Shown: positions 40,796-49,410 of the stretch, in pieces | How positions within the stretch are numbered: position 1 is the stretch's first letter | Layout: every line of letters begins with the position of its first letter | Assembly: GCF_005768555.2 (NCBI RefSeq) | Contig: NZ_VCHX02000046.1 | Span: forward strand, 1 to 58,287 | Source: Streptomyces sporangiiformans | Lineage (GTDB): Bacteria > Actinomycetota > Actinomycetes > Streptomycetales > Streptomycetaceae | DNA length: 58,287 bases | Direction: 5' to 3' | The notes under the pieces: generated by a model | Told to the model about the DNA's origin: nothing | The model's input: the letters and a program-made list of their open reading frames with translations, nothing else | Databases searched by the model: none | Translations under genes and position numbers: made by a program

Positions 40796-41758
40796 ATGCG
40801 CAGAGACGTCCCCCTCTTACTGGTCCTCGCCTCAGGCCTCGCCCTCGCGGCGTGTGGGCAGCAGACCGAGCCGCCCGCGTCCCACGCGCGGCCCACCTCG
40901 TCGGACGACCCGAGGTTCCAGCCGCTGGCGGCGTATGACATGCCCGACGACGACGGCCTTGCGGTCGGCAGGGCCCGGTGGACGCTCGCCAGGGAGTGCA
41001 TGGTCCGCCTCGGGTTCGACAGCCTGAAGGACCTCGACATCGACCCCCCACCCGCGTGGCCCAAACGCCCCGCCGGCTCGGGCGTGTTGATGGTCGTCGC
41101 GTACTCCTCGGACAACTTCCGCTACGGCGTCCAGGACCCCGAGGAGGCCGCGCGGTACGGCTATCAGGGGGCGCAGGCCGAGTACGAGCGCCTCTACCCG
41201 GAGAAGAAGTGGACCCTCTCCGAACACCTCGCGCTCACCGGCGAGTTCGTCGGGGACGATCCGAAGACCGTTCACGGCCACCGGATCCCGAAACGCGGCT
41301 GTCTCGGCGACGCGGACCGCACGGTCTTCGGGTCGAACCGCCAGGACCGGAAGGATCCGATCCTGAACCTGGAGACCAAGAGCCTCCGACAGGGGATGCG
41401 GGACCTCGCCTGGAAGAAGGCGGACAAGGCGTGGTCGGTCTGTATGCGGAAAGCGGGCTACCACTACGCCACACCCAAGGATGCCGAGACCGGCCGCGAC
41501 CGCGATACCCCGGAGCTGCAGAGACGGCTGGCCGATCCGCAGTACGCCCCCGACGAGCCGACCGCCCCCGAGAGGAAGACCGCGATCGCCGACGCCCGCT
41601 GCAAGCAGAAGACCGGCTACGTCCGCACCGTGCACGCCATCGACGTACGCATCCAGAACCAGCTCATCCCCAAGAACCGGACGAAGCTGGAGGAACAGCG
41701 CCGCTGGAACCGCGACGCGACCCGCAAGGCCCACGACATCCTCGAGGACCGGTCTTGA
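40796..41758 (+). CDS. Lipoprotein of unknown function
   Basis: A 320-residue secreted lipoprotein. The signal MRRDVPLLLVLASGLALAAC ends in the lipobox LAAC. The mature protein has several cysteines in WTLARECMVRLGFDSLKDLD, IPKRGCLGDADR, KAWSVCMRKAGYHYATPKDA and AIADARCKQKTGYVRTVHAI. Four well-spaced cysteines suggest two disulfides. Repeated Trp/Cys/Met-rich helical segments are shared by a family of actinobacterial lipoproteins whose role I do not know. ATG 40796. The C-terminus is helical and charged. Confidence 0.8.
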   Translation: MRRDVPLLLVLASGLALAACGQQTEPPASHARPTSSDDPRFQPLAAYDMPDDDGLAVGRARWTLARECMVRLGFDSLKDLDIDPPPAWPKRPAGSGVLMVVAYSSDNFRYGVQDPEEAARYGYQGAQAEYERLYPEKKWTLSEHLALTGEFVGDDPKTVHGHRIPKRGCLGDADRTVFGSNRQDRKDPILNLETKSLRQGMRDLAWKKADKAWSVCMRKAGYHYATPKDAETGRDRDTPELQRRLADPQYAPDEPTAPERKTAIADARCKQKTGYVRTVHAIDVRIQNQLIPKNRTKLEEQRRWNRDATRKAHDILEDRS

Positions 41759-42001
41759 AGTGCCCTCCCGGCAGCCGGGATGAGCGCGAGGCCCATCCGG
41801 GCGATGGCGGTGGTCGTCTGGTGCTGCGGTCCAAGGCCCGACGCTTGGCTTTCGCGCGAGATCGCGCCCACCGGCCTCGGCCCCCGAGAGGAGCACCGAC
41901 GAAACTGCTCTTGAAGCACGGACGGAACGTCTCCGAGGAGCGGTCGCACCGCCACTTCTTACAGGACCTGGGACAGCTCGATGCCGGGCATGAACCCCGC
42001 G

Positions 42002-43459
42002 TCAGCGATCGTCATGACTCAGCTGTGCTGTACGCGTTGGTGGCGGGGCCGTCGGTGAACGCAACGCTTCGCGCAGGAGCGCGACGGCCGGGGGGATCTC
42101 CGTGTCGCTGATGTTGCCGTACCCGAGGACGAGAGTGGGTTCCGCCGGCCGATGCACGCGATAGTCGTCGAGGTCCGCCAGGTGCAGCCCGGCTGCGGCC
42201 GCAGCCCGGACCGCCCCGCGGGTGTCGGCGCCGACCGGTAGGTGGAGCAGGATGTGCAGCCCGGCGGCGGTGCCGGAGACCCGGCCCTCCGGCACCTGGG
42301 CGCCGAGCGTCCGGATCAGCAGGTCGCGGCGGGAGCGGAACCGCCGCCGCGCCGCGCGCAGGTGGGCGTCGTACCATCCGCGGTCGATGAAGGTGGCGAG
42401 CGCGAGTTGGTCCAGTACCGGTGGCGCGGCGGCGACGAGGTTCGCTGCCCGGAGCGCCGGGGACATCGTGGCAGGCGCGACCAGCCAGCCCAGGCCGAGG
42501 GCCGGCGACAGCGTCTTGCTGACCGAGCCGAGGAGGAAGACCCGGCTCGGGTCCATCCCCTGCATGACGGCGACGGGGTGGTGGTCGTAGCGGAACTCGG
42601 CGTCGTAGTCGTCTTCGATGACGAAGCCGTGCACCTCGCGGGCCCAGCGCACCAGACGTGCCCGGCGTGCCGGGGACAGCACCGTGCCGGTGGGAAACTG
42701 GTGTGCCGCGCCGACGACGACGGCCCGGGCCGGCGTACGCGCGAGGTCGTCGACGTGGAGGCCGTCGTGGTCCACGGGCACCGGGTGTACGCGTAGGCCG
42801 GCGCTCGTCGCTGCGTCCCGCAGCCGCCCCCAGCCCGGGTGTTCCACGGCCAGGTCGGCGAGCCCCTCGGCGCGCAGCGCCCGGCACGTGCGTACCAGAC
42901 CGTCGGTGACGCCCGCGCACACGGACACGGACGCGGTGTGCGCGTCCGCGCCGCGTGAGCGCCGCAGGTACTGCGCGACGGTGGTACGCAGCACCGCGTG
43001 CCCGGCGGGGTCGGGCAGGCCGAGGTCGTAGTGGACGGCCGAGCCGGTGACCGCCCGGACGGCGTCCGCCCAGCGGCGGCGGGGAAACGCCCGCAGATCG
43101 GGCAGGCCGGGTGCGAGGTCGTACCGGATCGGTGGCCGTGGTGGTGTGCGCTGCGCGCGAGGCCGCGGCGGCGCGGTGTCCGGTGACCACGAGACACGCG
43201 TGGCGGAACCCACCCGGGCGGAGAGGTAACCCTCCGCGATGAGCTGCCCGTACGCCTCCGTCACGACCCAACGGGAGCAGCCGAGCTCCTCGGCGAGCGC
43301 TCGGCTCGGTGGCACGGCGGCGCCCTCCGCCAGCCGGCCGTTCCGGATCGCGGTGCGCAGCGCGTGAGCCAGGCGATCGTGCAGGCGGTGCGGCCCGTCA
43401 TCCGGAGGACCGACATCCAGCAGCGTCGCCCACGCGAGATTGGTCTGGAAAACAGCCAC
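42002..43459 (-). CDS. MocR/PdxR-type regulator (GntR wHTH fused to PLP aminotransferase domain)
   Basis: About 485 residues. The N-terminal GntR wHTH is at about 20-85 (LHDRLAHALRTAIRNGRLAE, VPPSRALAEELGCSRWVVTE, AYGQLIAEGYLSARVGSATR). The C-terminal fold-type I aminotransferase domain has VVVGAAHQFPTGTVLSPARR, FVIEDDYDAEFRYDHHPVAV and the PLP-binding Lys in LGSVSKTLSPALGLGW. I place the start at GTG 43459, which has no Shine-Dalgarno but follows a plausible -10-like element, so it may be leaderless. It is divergent from an aldo/keto reductase, the usual arrangement for a regulated target. The effector could be PLP or an amino acid. Confidence 0.85.
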   Translation of the reverse strand: MAVFQTNLAWATLLDVGPPDDGPHRLHDRLAHALRTAIRNGRLAEGAAVPPSRALAEELGCSRWVVTEAYGQLIAEGYLSARVGSATRVSWSPDTAPPRPRAQRTPPRPPIRYDLAPGLPDLRAFPRRRWADAVRAVTGSAVHYDLGLPDPAGHAVLRTTVAQYLRRSRGADAHTASVSVCAGVTDGLVRTCRALRAEGLADLAVEHPGWGRLRDAATSAGLRVHPVPVDHDGLHVDDLARTPARAVVVGAAHQFPTGTVLSPARRARLVRWAREVHGFVIEDDYDAEFRYDHHPVAVMQGMDPSRVFLLGSVSKTLSPALGLGWLVAPATMSPALRAANLVAAAPPVLDQLALATFIDRGWYDAHLRAARRRFRSRRDLLIRTLGAQVPEGRVSGTAAGLHILLHLPVGADTRGAVRAAAAAGLHLADLDDYRVHRPAEPTLVLGYGNISDTEIPPAVALLREALRSPTAPPPTRTAQLSHDDR

Positions 43460-43508
43460 AAGATTGGAGCGTACCGCCGATCCGAATCCGCCTAGCGTGA
43501 GGGACATG

Positions 43509-44447
43509 ATGGAGAACCTGGCTCTTGGGGCCATGCTGTTCGGCACGGCTCAGGACGAGCGCCGATCGTTCGAGCTCCTGGACCGCTTCGTGGACGCCGG
43601 AGGCGTCTGGATCGACACCGCCAACTGCTACGCGTTCTGGGACGACCCGACCGGCTTCGGCGGGCAGAGCGAGACGTTGCTCGGGCGCTGGCTGGCAAGC
43701 CGCCCGGGCGTCCGTGACCGCGTCAGGATCAGTACCAAGGTGGGCTGCGAGCCGACCGTGGCCGGACGATTCCCGGAGACGGCCGAGGGCCTCTCGGCCG
43801 AGGCCGTCAAGAGCGGGATCGAGGGCAGTCTCCGACGACTGGGTACGGACCACGTCGAGCTGTTCTGGGCCCACAAGCCCGATCCGGCCACACCGCTGGA
43901 AGAGACGGTCGCCGCCTTCGACGAGCTCGTGTCCGCGGGTACGGTCGGCCGCTTCGGCTGCTCCAACTACCCCGTCTGGCAGATCGAGCGGGCACGGCAG
44001 ATCGCGCGGGCCCACCGCAGTGCCGGCTTCACCGCGGTGCAGCAGCACCACACGTACCTGCAACCGCGCCCCGCGACCCGGCCCACCGTGGTGCACCGGT
44101 TCGGTGCGGTCACCGACGAGGTGCTCCACTACCTGGAGCACCATCCGGACATGGCTCTGTGGGCGTACACGCCGCTGCTTAGCGGCAGCTACACCCGCGC
44201 GGACAAGCCTCTGCCCGCGGAGTACGACCACCCCGGCACCGCCCGCCGCCTCGCGGTGCTCGACAAGATCGCCACAGAGACCGGCACGAACCGCAACCGG
44301 GTGGTGTTGGCGTGGCTGACTGGAGGGAACCCGGCTGCCACGCCGATCGTCGGCGTCAGCACGGTCGAGCAGCTGGACGAGGCGGTGGCGGGGGTGTCAT
44401 TGGAGTTGACCGCCGATCAGCGCGAACGCCTGAATTCCGTGGTGTGA
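43509..44447 (+). CDS. Aldo/keto reductase
   Basis: A 312-residue NAD(P)H-dependent TIM-barrel reductase. It opens MENLALGAMLFGTAQDERRS, and the catalytic region is GGVWIDTANCYAFWDDPTGF, with Asp and Tyr. The Lys is in DRVRISTKVGCEP, and the His in VELFWAHKPDPATPL. The C-terminal cofactor-binding segment is NPAATPIVGVSTVEQLDEAV. ATG 43509 is favoured over ATG 43506 because GAGGG at 43499-43503 is then 5 nt away. It is divergent from the MocR-type regulator, which may control it; pyridoxal-type or sugar-like substrates are possible. Confidence 0.88.
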   Translation: MENLALGAMLFGTAQDERRSFELLDRFVDAGGVWIDTANCYAFWDDPTGFGGQSETLLGRWLASRPGVRDRVRISTKVGCEPTVAGRFPETAEGLSAEAVKSGIEGSLRRLGTDHVELFWAHKPDPATPLEETVAAFDELVSAGTVGRFGCSNYPVWQIERARQIARAHRSAGFTAVQQHHTYLQPRPATRPTVVHRFGAVTDEVLHYLEHHPDMALWAYTPLLSGSYTRADKPLPAEYDHPGTARRLAVLDKIATETGTNRNRVVLAWLTGGNPAATPIVGVSTVEQLDEAVAGVSLELTADQRERLNSVV

Positions 44448-44723
44448 CCTGCGAGGCGGTGCTGCCGGCAGGGGTGGAGGTGGTGAACAAGGGTAGAGAC
44501 AAGCCCGGCCACCAACACCGTCGTCGGAGCCGCACCAAGTGCGGGAAAAACTCAGGACGCTGGGATCAACCCCCTGCGGCGCCCCCTGAGGACGACCCTG
44601 ACCATGTCCCGGTCCCTTCCCTGATTCCTGTCTTGCGCGGTTGTGACCCCGGTCGGCTCACTGCCACGTTCACCGGGGGCCACCCCCCGTGATCGTTTTC
44701 GTAGGACCCTCGGAAGGGACTTC
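44448..44723. other. 276-nt intergenic region
   Basis: Between the aldo/keto reductase and the secreted hydrolase. I see no gene or strong hairpin. The only site I can defend is the purine-rich Shine-Dalgarno just before the hydrolase ATG. Confidence 0.5.
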
Positions 44724-46247
44724 ATGCAGTTACTCTTCAGGGCGCTCACCGGAGTGCTCGCCGCTGGAGTACTCGCCGGAGCGTTGACGCCGGGCGTCGA
44801 GGCGGCAGCTGCGGACCCTCCTGGCAGAAGCCTGACGACACGAGAAGCCATCGACTGGAAACCGTGCCCCCGGGACGCCGCAGCGGAATGCGGGACCCTG
44901 CGCCTGCCCGTCGACTGGGCACGCCCGTCGGGCGAAAAGTTTGATCTCGCAGTGGCCCGTCGCAAGGCGACCGATCCGGATCGCCGGGTCGGCGTGCTGC
45001 TGGTCAACCCGGGTGGACCGGGCGATTCGGGTGTGGACTTCGCCGTACGGCGTGCCCCGTCCCACTTCAGCGCGGACGTTCAGGAGAAGTTCGACATCGT
45101 CGGGTTCGATCCACGGGGCGTCGGAGGTAGCCAACCGGTGAGGTGCTCGCAGGAGTTGCTGAACCAACGGCCGTCGGCGTACCCCCGCAACCAGGCGGAG
45201 TTCGATCAACTCGCCGAGTACAACCGCACGTTGCGCGAGGACTGCCGACGGCACAGCGGTCCGGTCTTCGACCACGCCGACACCTTGAGCGTCGTCCGGG
45301 ACATGGAAGCGCTGCGCAGATCTCTGGGCGAGAAGAAGATCAACTACTTCGGCCACTCCTACGGCACGCTGATCGGCGAGCAGTACGCGGAAGAGTACGG
45401 CGACCGGATCCGGACCATGGCCCTCACCGCGAACATCGACCACAGCCTGGGCGCCCGCGAGTTCCTCGTCTCCTCGGCGGCCACAGCGGAGGACTCGTTC
45501 CACCAGTTCGTGAAGTGGTGTAAGTCCACCAGCTCCTGCGCGCTGCACGGCCGTGACGTCACCGCCATATGGGACAACCTGCTCGCCAGGGCGGACCGGG
45601 GGGAGATACGCGATCCCGAGAACCCGGACCAGGTTCTCACCGCGAACGCGATCGCGTTTGCCGCCTTCAAGGAGTACTTCTACGGCCCGGACTGGGACGA
45701 GCTGGCCACATATGTGGCGGAGCTGGACGCACAGGAACCGAAGGCGCGGCCGCCATCTCAGCAACCCCAGCAACCTCGACCGGAGACGTCGCAGGGAGCG
45801 GTGCAGCAGACGACCGCGTATCCCTTCCACGCGGTGTTCTGCCAGGACTGGCGATTCCGGCCGAAGGACTACCGCGAATTCGCCGGCCTGACCAAAGCAG
45901 AACTACGGGCCGCACCGCACATGCGCGGCGCACCACGTACCCACCCCGCGGTGGCCGGCTGCGTCGGCTGGCCGAACGAGGTGAACAACCCGCAGCACCG
46001 TCTGCGCATCACCGAGGCACCCAAGATCCTCATGCTGCATTCGCTGCACGACCCGGCGAACAACTACGCGTGGGCGACCAATGTGCACCGGCAGACCCGC
46101 AGGACGACGGGCCTGCTGCCCTACGAGGGCGCGGGACACAGCGTCTACGGCCGCAGTGACTGCACACGCGACGTCGTTGATGACTACCTCACGGAGCTGA
46201 AGATCCCGAGCGCCGGGAGTCGTTGTGGCCCCGCCGCGATGAATTGA
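44724..46247 (+). CDS. Secreted alpha/beta-hydrolase, tripeptidyl-aminopeptidase type (S33)
   Basis: A 507-residue secreted protease-type hydrolase. A Sec signal (LLFRALTGVLAAGVLAGALT) precedes the mature start near ADPPGRSL. Catalytic features: oxyanion region LLVNPGGPGDSGVDFAV, nucleophile elbow NYFGHSYGTLIGEQYAEEYG with Ser, Asp region MLHSLHDPANNY, and His in YEGAGHSVYGRSD. The C-terminal TAP-like domain is present (FCQDWRFRPKDYREFAGLTK). The start ATG 44724 has GGAAGGGA upstream. These enzymes release tripeptides from extracellular proteins. A strong terminator follows. Confidence 0.88.
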   Translation: MQLLFRALTGVLAAGVLAGALTPGVEAAAADPPGRSLTTREAIDWKPCPRDAAAECGTLRLPVDWARPSGEKFDLAVARRKATDPDRRVGVLLVNPGGPGDSGVDFAVRRAPSHFSADVQEKFDIVGFDPRGVGGSQPVRCSQELLNQRPSAYPRNQAEFDQLAEYNRTLREDCRRHSGPVFDHADTLSVVRDMEALRRSLGEKKINYFGHSYGTLIGEQYAEEYGDRIRTMALTANIDHSLGAREFLVSSAATAEDSFHQFVKWCKSTSSCALHGRDVTAIWDNLLARADRGEIRDPENPDQVLTANAIAFAAFKEYFYGPDWDELATYVAELDAQEPKARPPSQQPQQPRPETSQGAVQQTTAYPFHAVFCQDWRFRPKDYREFAGLTKAELRAAPHMRGAPRTHPAVAGCVGWPNEVNNPQHRLRITEAPKILMLHSLHDPANNYAWATNVHRQTRRTTGLLPYEGAGHSVYGRSDCTRDVVDDYLTELKIPSAGSRCGPAAMN

Positions 46248-46257
46248 TCGCAAGGGG

Positions 46258-46295
46258 CAGGCCGCCCCGGCAGAGCACAACGCCGGGGCGGCCTG
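46258..46295 (+). terminator. Strong hairpin terminator after the secreted hydrolase
   Basis: CAGGCCGCCCCGGC (46258-46271) and GCCGGGGCGGCCTG (46282-46295) are exact complements, a 14-bp stem with a 10-nt loop, starting 10 nt after the stop codon. Confidence 0.85.
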
Positions 46296-46384
46296 AACCG
46301 TTCACTCAAAGGCTGCGGAGCGGCGTTGCGCACGCCTCACGCGCTCGCAGGCGGGGCCGCCCCGGCAAGTTCCCGGAGGCGCCG

Positions 46385-47566
46385 TCAGCCTCTGCCCAGG
46401 ATGGGCGGATTGGCGAACCGCACCAGTTCCAGGGCCTGTTCGGGGAACCAGTCCCCCGCCTTCGGGTCGACCATCCCGCGTTCCGGATCCTCCGGTCCCT
46501 CCGTGCCCCGCAGGCACAGCCCGTCCGACTCACCGGGGATCTTGATCCAGAGCCTCGCGTCCTGGAGCGGATCGCCCGTGCGGAGAGTGGGGCGCGCGCC
46601 GAGTCCGCGGTCGGGCGGGTTGCACCAGTCCTGTGGGTCCGTGTACTTGCCCGGGGGCGGCGTCCAGGGGCCCCGGCCGTTGCGGCTGGAGTCGGTGACG
46701 AAGTGCTTCATACGGGAGGCCGGCACCTGTACGTTCTCGTCGAGCCAGGCCCGCGCGTCGGCACGTGGCCACCACTGGTTGGGGCAGGCGGCCGCGTCAC
46801 CGCCTCCGTCGACGTAGGCGACGCACGACGAGATCAGCTTGCCGTACCAGGAGTTGGCGTCGTCGGTCTGGTAGTTGGACGTGTTCGTGTAGAAGCCCGA
46901 CGCGCGGGCGACGCCGCCCTTGAGGAGGCGGGGGACGATCGAGTTGACCGAGTGCCAGCCGGGGTGGCCGGTGTCCAGGTACACCCGGGTGCCGCGCAGC
47001 GGTTCCAGCTGGTCCACCGCATAGTTGACCTCGGTGTAGCGCGCCGCGGTCAGCGTTCCCTGGGCGTCGTCCTGGCCGCAGTCGGCGGGGAGCAGGGCGA
47101 GGGAGTCGGGTTCGAGGACGACCAGCGCGTCACGGCTGCCGATGCCGCGCGCGATCGCGTCGATCCACGCCTTGTACTCGGCCGTGTTGGCGGCCCCGCC
47201 TGCCGAGTAGTTGGAGCAGTCGCGGCCGGGCACGTTGTAGAGCGCGAAGACCGGGAGTGTGTCGCCCCGGTCCGCGTCGCGCGCCACCGCGCGGATCTGC
47301 CGCTCGACCTCGCGCGGCGTCTGGTCGCCGTACCAGACGGCCTGCGGTGTGTGCGCCATGGCCAGGATGCCCGCCGCGTCGCGGAGTCGGCCCGCACGCC
47401 CGAGCTCGAAGGCCTGGCGGTATGCCGCCGGGTTCGCGTCGGGGACGTACAGGCCGGGTCTGTGCCGTTCGGAATCCTCCGCGTCCGCAGCGCCGGCAGT
47501 CGCCGCGCTCAGCAAAGAGGCCAGGCCAACCACTAGGGCAGCCAGGCCTGTTGAGATACGTCTCAT
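46385..47566 (-). CDS. Secreted glycoside hydrolase family 6 (cellobiohydrolase/endoglucanase type)
   Basis: A 393-residue GH6 enzyme acting on cellulose-type beta-1,4-glucans. A Sec signal (GLAALVVGLASLLSAATAGA) leads to a single catalytic domain with no cellulose-binding module. GH6 landmarks: LPVFALYNVPGRDCSNYSAG, YKAWIDAIARGIGSRDALVV, LEPDSLALLPADC carrying the conserved Asp, YLDTGHPGWHSVNSIVPRLL, GFYTNTSNYQTDDANSWYG, and the C-terminal ARLWIKIPGESDGLC with Lys and Glu/Asp. ATG 47566 has AGGAG 7 nt upstream. A CebR-type operator lies 40 nt upstream, implying cellobiose/cellotriose induction. Confidence 0.9.
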   Translation of the reverse strand: MRRISTGLAALVVGLASLLSAATAGAADAEDSERHRPGLYVPDANPAAYRQAFELGRAGRLRDAAGILAMAHTPQAVWYGDQTPREVERQIRAVARDADRGDTLPVFALYNVPGRDCSNYSAGGAANTAEYKAWIDAIARGIGSRDALVVLEPDSLALLPADCGQDDAQGTLTAARYTEVNYAVDQLEPLRGTRVYLDTGHPGWHSVNSIVPRLLKGGVARASGFYTNTSNYQTDDANSWYGKLISSCVAYVDGGGDAAACPNQWWPRADARAWLDENVQVPASRMKHFVTDSSRNGRGPWTPPPGKYTDPQDWCNPPDRGLGARPTLRTGDPLQDARLWIKIPGESDGLCLRGTEGPEDPERGMVDPKAGDWFPEQALELVRFANPPILGRG

Positions 47567-47605
47567 GGGTTCACTCCTGGTTCGCAACGGTCGCCAAGGA
47601 CTTGC

Positions 47606-47617
47606 GGGAGCGCTCCC
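47606..47617. promoter_or_regulatory. CebR-type operator upstream of GH6
   Basis: GGGAGCGCTCCC is a perfect 12-bp palindrome and matches the core of the known CebR consensus TGGGAGCGCTCCCA at 13 of 14 positions (CGGGAGCGCTCCCA here). It is close to the cellulase start. Confidence 0.8.
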
Positions 47618-47684
47618 ACACGAGACTCGACGAGGGGTGGGCTCTCGTCAATACGAGCGCGGGACAACGGGGAAGGGGAGAAGG

Positions 47685-47885
47685 ATGAGGCGCGATGACG
47701 TGGCTGCGGTCGGGACTTCCGGCAAGAAGACCACACGATCGCGGCCTGGATCCGCCGACAGCGCCTGGACCGCCGCAGACTTCACCCGATCGTTTCGCGC
47801 CACGTACGGCATGCCGCCCAAGGACTACCGTGCCCTGGCCCTCGGCAGCTCGGAGCCGGCCCAGCCCTGCATGCGGTTCAGGTGA
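47685..47885 (+). pseudogene. AraC-family regulator, C-terminal fragment
   Basis: A 66-codon open frame whose central part DFTRSFRATYGMPPKDYRAL matches the second helix-turn-helix of AraC/XylS regulators (consensus F-x-R-x-F-x-x-x-Y-G-x-x-P-x-x-Y-R). The first HTH and the sensor domain are absent, and the preceding 30 residues are not AraC-like. It sits beside a decayed transposase, so it is most likely a truncated remnant. Confidence 0.6.
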
Positions 47886-47915
47886 CGCCAGGAGTCAGAC
47901 GCTAGTAGGACTCCG

Positions 47916-48701
47916 TTAGGTCTTTCTCGATCTTGAGGCCGTCTGTGGCCTGCTGGGCAGAGGCTGTTGGCAGGTGCTGCAGATGCCGGTCCAGCACCTC
48001 AAGGTGTCCTGGAGGGCATCGAGGATCTGGTAGAGAGTGAGTCCGGCTCGGGTGCTTTTGGGGCCAGACGCTGCTCGGTAAGGAACGCGGGGGCGGCGGT
48101 CACGAGGGTGACGTGGTGGCGCCAGCCGGGCCAGGAACGGCCTTCGAAGTGGTCCAGGCCCAGGTTGTGCTTGAGTTCGCGGTAGTCGTGCTCGATGCAC
48201 CAGCGGACCCTGGCCAGCCGGACCAGATCGGCGATCGGGGTGTCAGCCGGCAGGTTGGACAGCCCGTGGCAGGAGCAGCCGCCACTGCAGCGGGCAGGAG
48301 GCAGTGTCGGTGGCGGCGTGGACGCTGACCGCGACCTGGCAGTTGGCGCGCTTGCCCAAGGCCCCGCAGTACTGCGGGGCCACGGCAACCGACATTCTTC
48401 CGTCCTTGGGTACCGACACGTCATCGATCACCCAGGCCGTCGGGGCGATGAGCGGCAGCATCCGTTCGCAGATCCGACGCTGCACCGGCACCGGATCCCA
48501 GGTGGACTGGTTCACGAACTGCTGCAGGTACTGCTCGTTGCCGTCCTGCAGCCGAGCAGCCATGGCCTGGATCGACTTGCGGCGACCGTCCAACATCAGT
48601 CCCCGCAGGTAGCAGTCGCCCTTGGCCGGCTGGTCCTTACGCGGCACCGAGGGGGGCACATCTGCCACGTATAACGCCAACTTGGCCCGTACACGGTTCA
48701 C
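47916..48701 (-). pseudogene. Decayed IS701-type transposase
   Basis: Parts of an IS701/DDE transposase in several frames. The N-terminal part (48701 down to about 48260) reads LRGLMLDGRRKSIQAMAARL, DGNEQYLQQFVNQSTWDPVP, TAWVIDDVSVPKDGRMSVAV and APQYCGALGKRANCQVAVSV, with the first catalytic Asp. It then jumps to the C-terminal part in another frame: LSNLPADTPIADLVRLARVR, then WCIEHDYRELKHNLGLDHFE with the catalytic Glu, and LYQILDALQDTLRCWTGICS in a third frame. A central portion is missing. I found no intact terminal inverted repeats. It is non-functional and marks an old insertion next to the AraC fragment. Confidence 0.8.
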
Positions 48702-48890
48702 TTCATGTGCGTTCTCTGAACTAGCAGCTGAGCTGTACGAGCGGCGCTGCTCACCACCACCCGAGCGTGCTGGAAGACATCGACCATGTCGGCCTGGTCA
48801 CCGCCGGAGCCGATTGCTTGCCACCCAACAGGACCCCTCCCTCCTTCCGAGGCAGGCAGCCGCGCCGAAGGTATGCGCTCCACACCTGCT
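48702..48890. other. Short intergenic stretch, possible coding remnant
   Basis: Between the transposase remnant and the SnoaL-like gene. One plus-strand frame reads like a protein tail (GADCLPPNRTPPSFRGRQPR) but has no start or domain. Possibly another insertion scar. Confidence 0.3.
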
Positions 48891-49313
48891 TCACGGCGCC
48901 GGTACGGCACCGATCTGCTGCATGACTCCGAGGAGGTCGGGCTGGCCTCGTTCGCCGACGATCCGGCCGTGGGCCAGGTAGTAGAAGTTCATGGCCTGCA
49001 CCGAGACCTTGTTGCCGCTCGCAGGGATCCCGAAGAATTCGCCCTCGTGCGTGCCGCGCATGGTGAATCGCGCAGCCCCCGTGTCGCCTTCCCTGACCAT
49101 CTCTTCCAGGGTCCATTGGACGTCCGGGAGTCCGCTGCGCATCATCCCGATGACTTCCATGTAGCCCTCGGGGCCTCGAAGCGGTTTCGGGTGACTCGGT
49201 GCGTGAAACACTGCGTCGGGAGAAATGACCTCGCGGGCAAGGTCCTCGTTGGCCGTGTTGATGAACTCGACGAAGCGGTTCATTACTGACTCGACAGGTT
49301 CCGGCGGCATCAT
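48891..49313 (-). CDS. SnoaL-like/ester-cyclase-type NTF2-fold protein
   Basis: A 140-residue NTF2-like protein: VMNRFVEFINTANEDLAREV, FHAPSHPKPLRGPEGYMEVI, TMRGTHEGEFFGIPASGNKV and YYLAHGRIVGERGQPDLLGV. These segments match the SnoaL-like (DUF4440/ester cyclase) pattern. ATG 49313 has AAAGG upstream. It is divergent from a PadR gene, with a perfect 32-bp palindrome between them, so it is probably PadR-repressed. Function unknown; family members are isomerases, cyclases or polyketide-related. Confidence 0.8.
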   Translation of the reverse strand: MMPPEPVESVMNRFVEFINTANEDLAREVISPDAVFHAPSHPKPLRGPEGYMEVIGMMRSGLPDVQWTLEEMVREGDTGAARFTMRGTHEGEFFGIPASGNKVSVQAMNFYYLAHGRIVGERGQPDLLGVMQQIGAVPAP

Positions 49314-49358
49314 TCTCTACCTTTCAGGGTGGTCGGTGGCGATCCGGCTTCCACGCTA

Positions 49359-49390
49359 ACATCGAATCGATGTATACATCGATTCGATGT
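49359..49390. promoter_or_regulatory. Perfect 32-bp palindrome, PadR operator
   Basis: The left half ACATCGAATCGATGTA (49359-49374) is followed by its exact reverse complement (49375-49390). It ends 20 nt before the PadR start and lies about 46 nt upstream of the divergent SnoaL-like gene. Length and symmetry fit binding of one or two PadR dimers and control of both genes. Confidence 0.85.
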
Positions 49391-49410
49391 GGTTGTGGGA
49401 TACTGGGGGC

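Noticed and set aside
41759..42001. Open frame continuing past the lipoprotein
   Set aside because: No start with Shine-Dalgarno, no recognisable motif, charged low-complexity translation.
48698..48910. A 70-codon minus-strand frame between the transposase remnant and the SnoaL-like gene
   Set aside because: Overlaps the SnoaL-like gene's end; no motif or start site.
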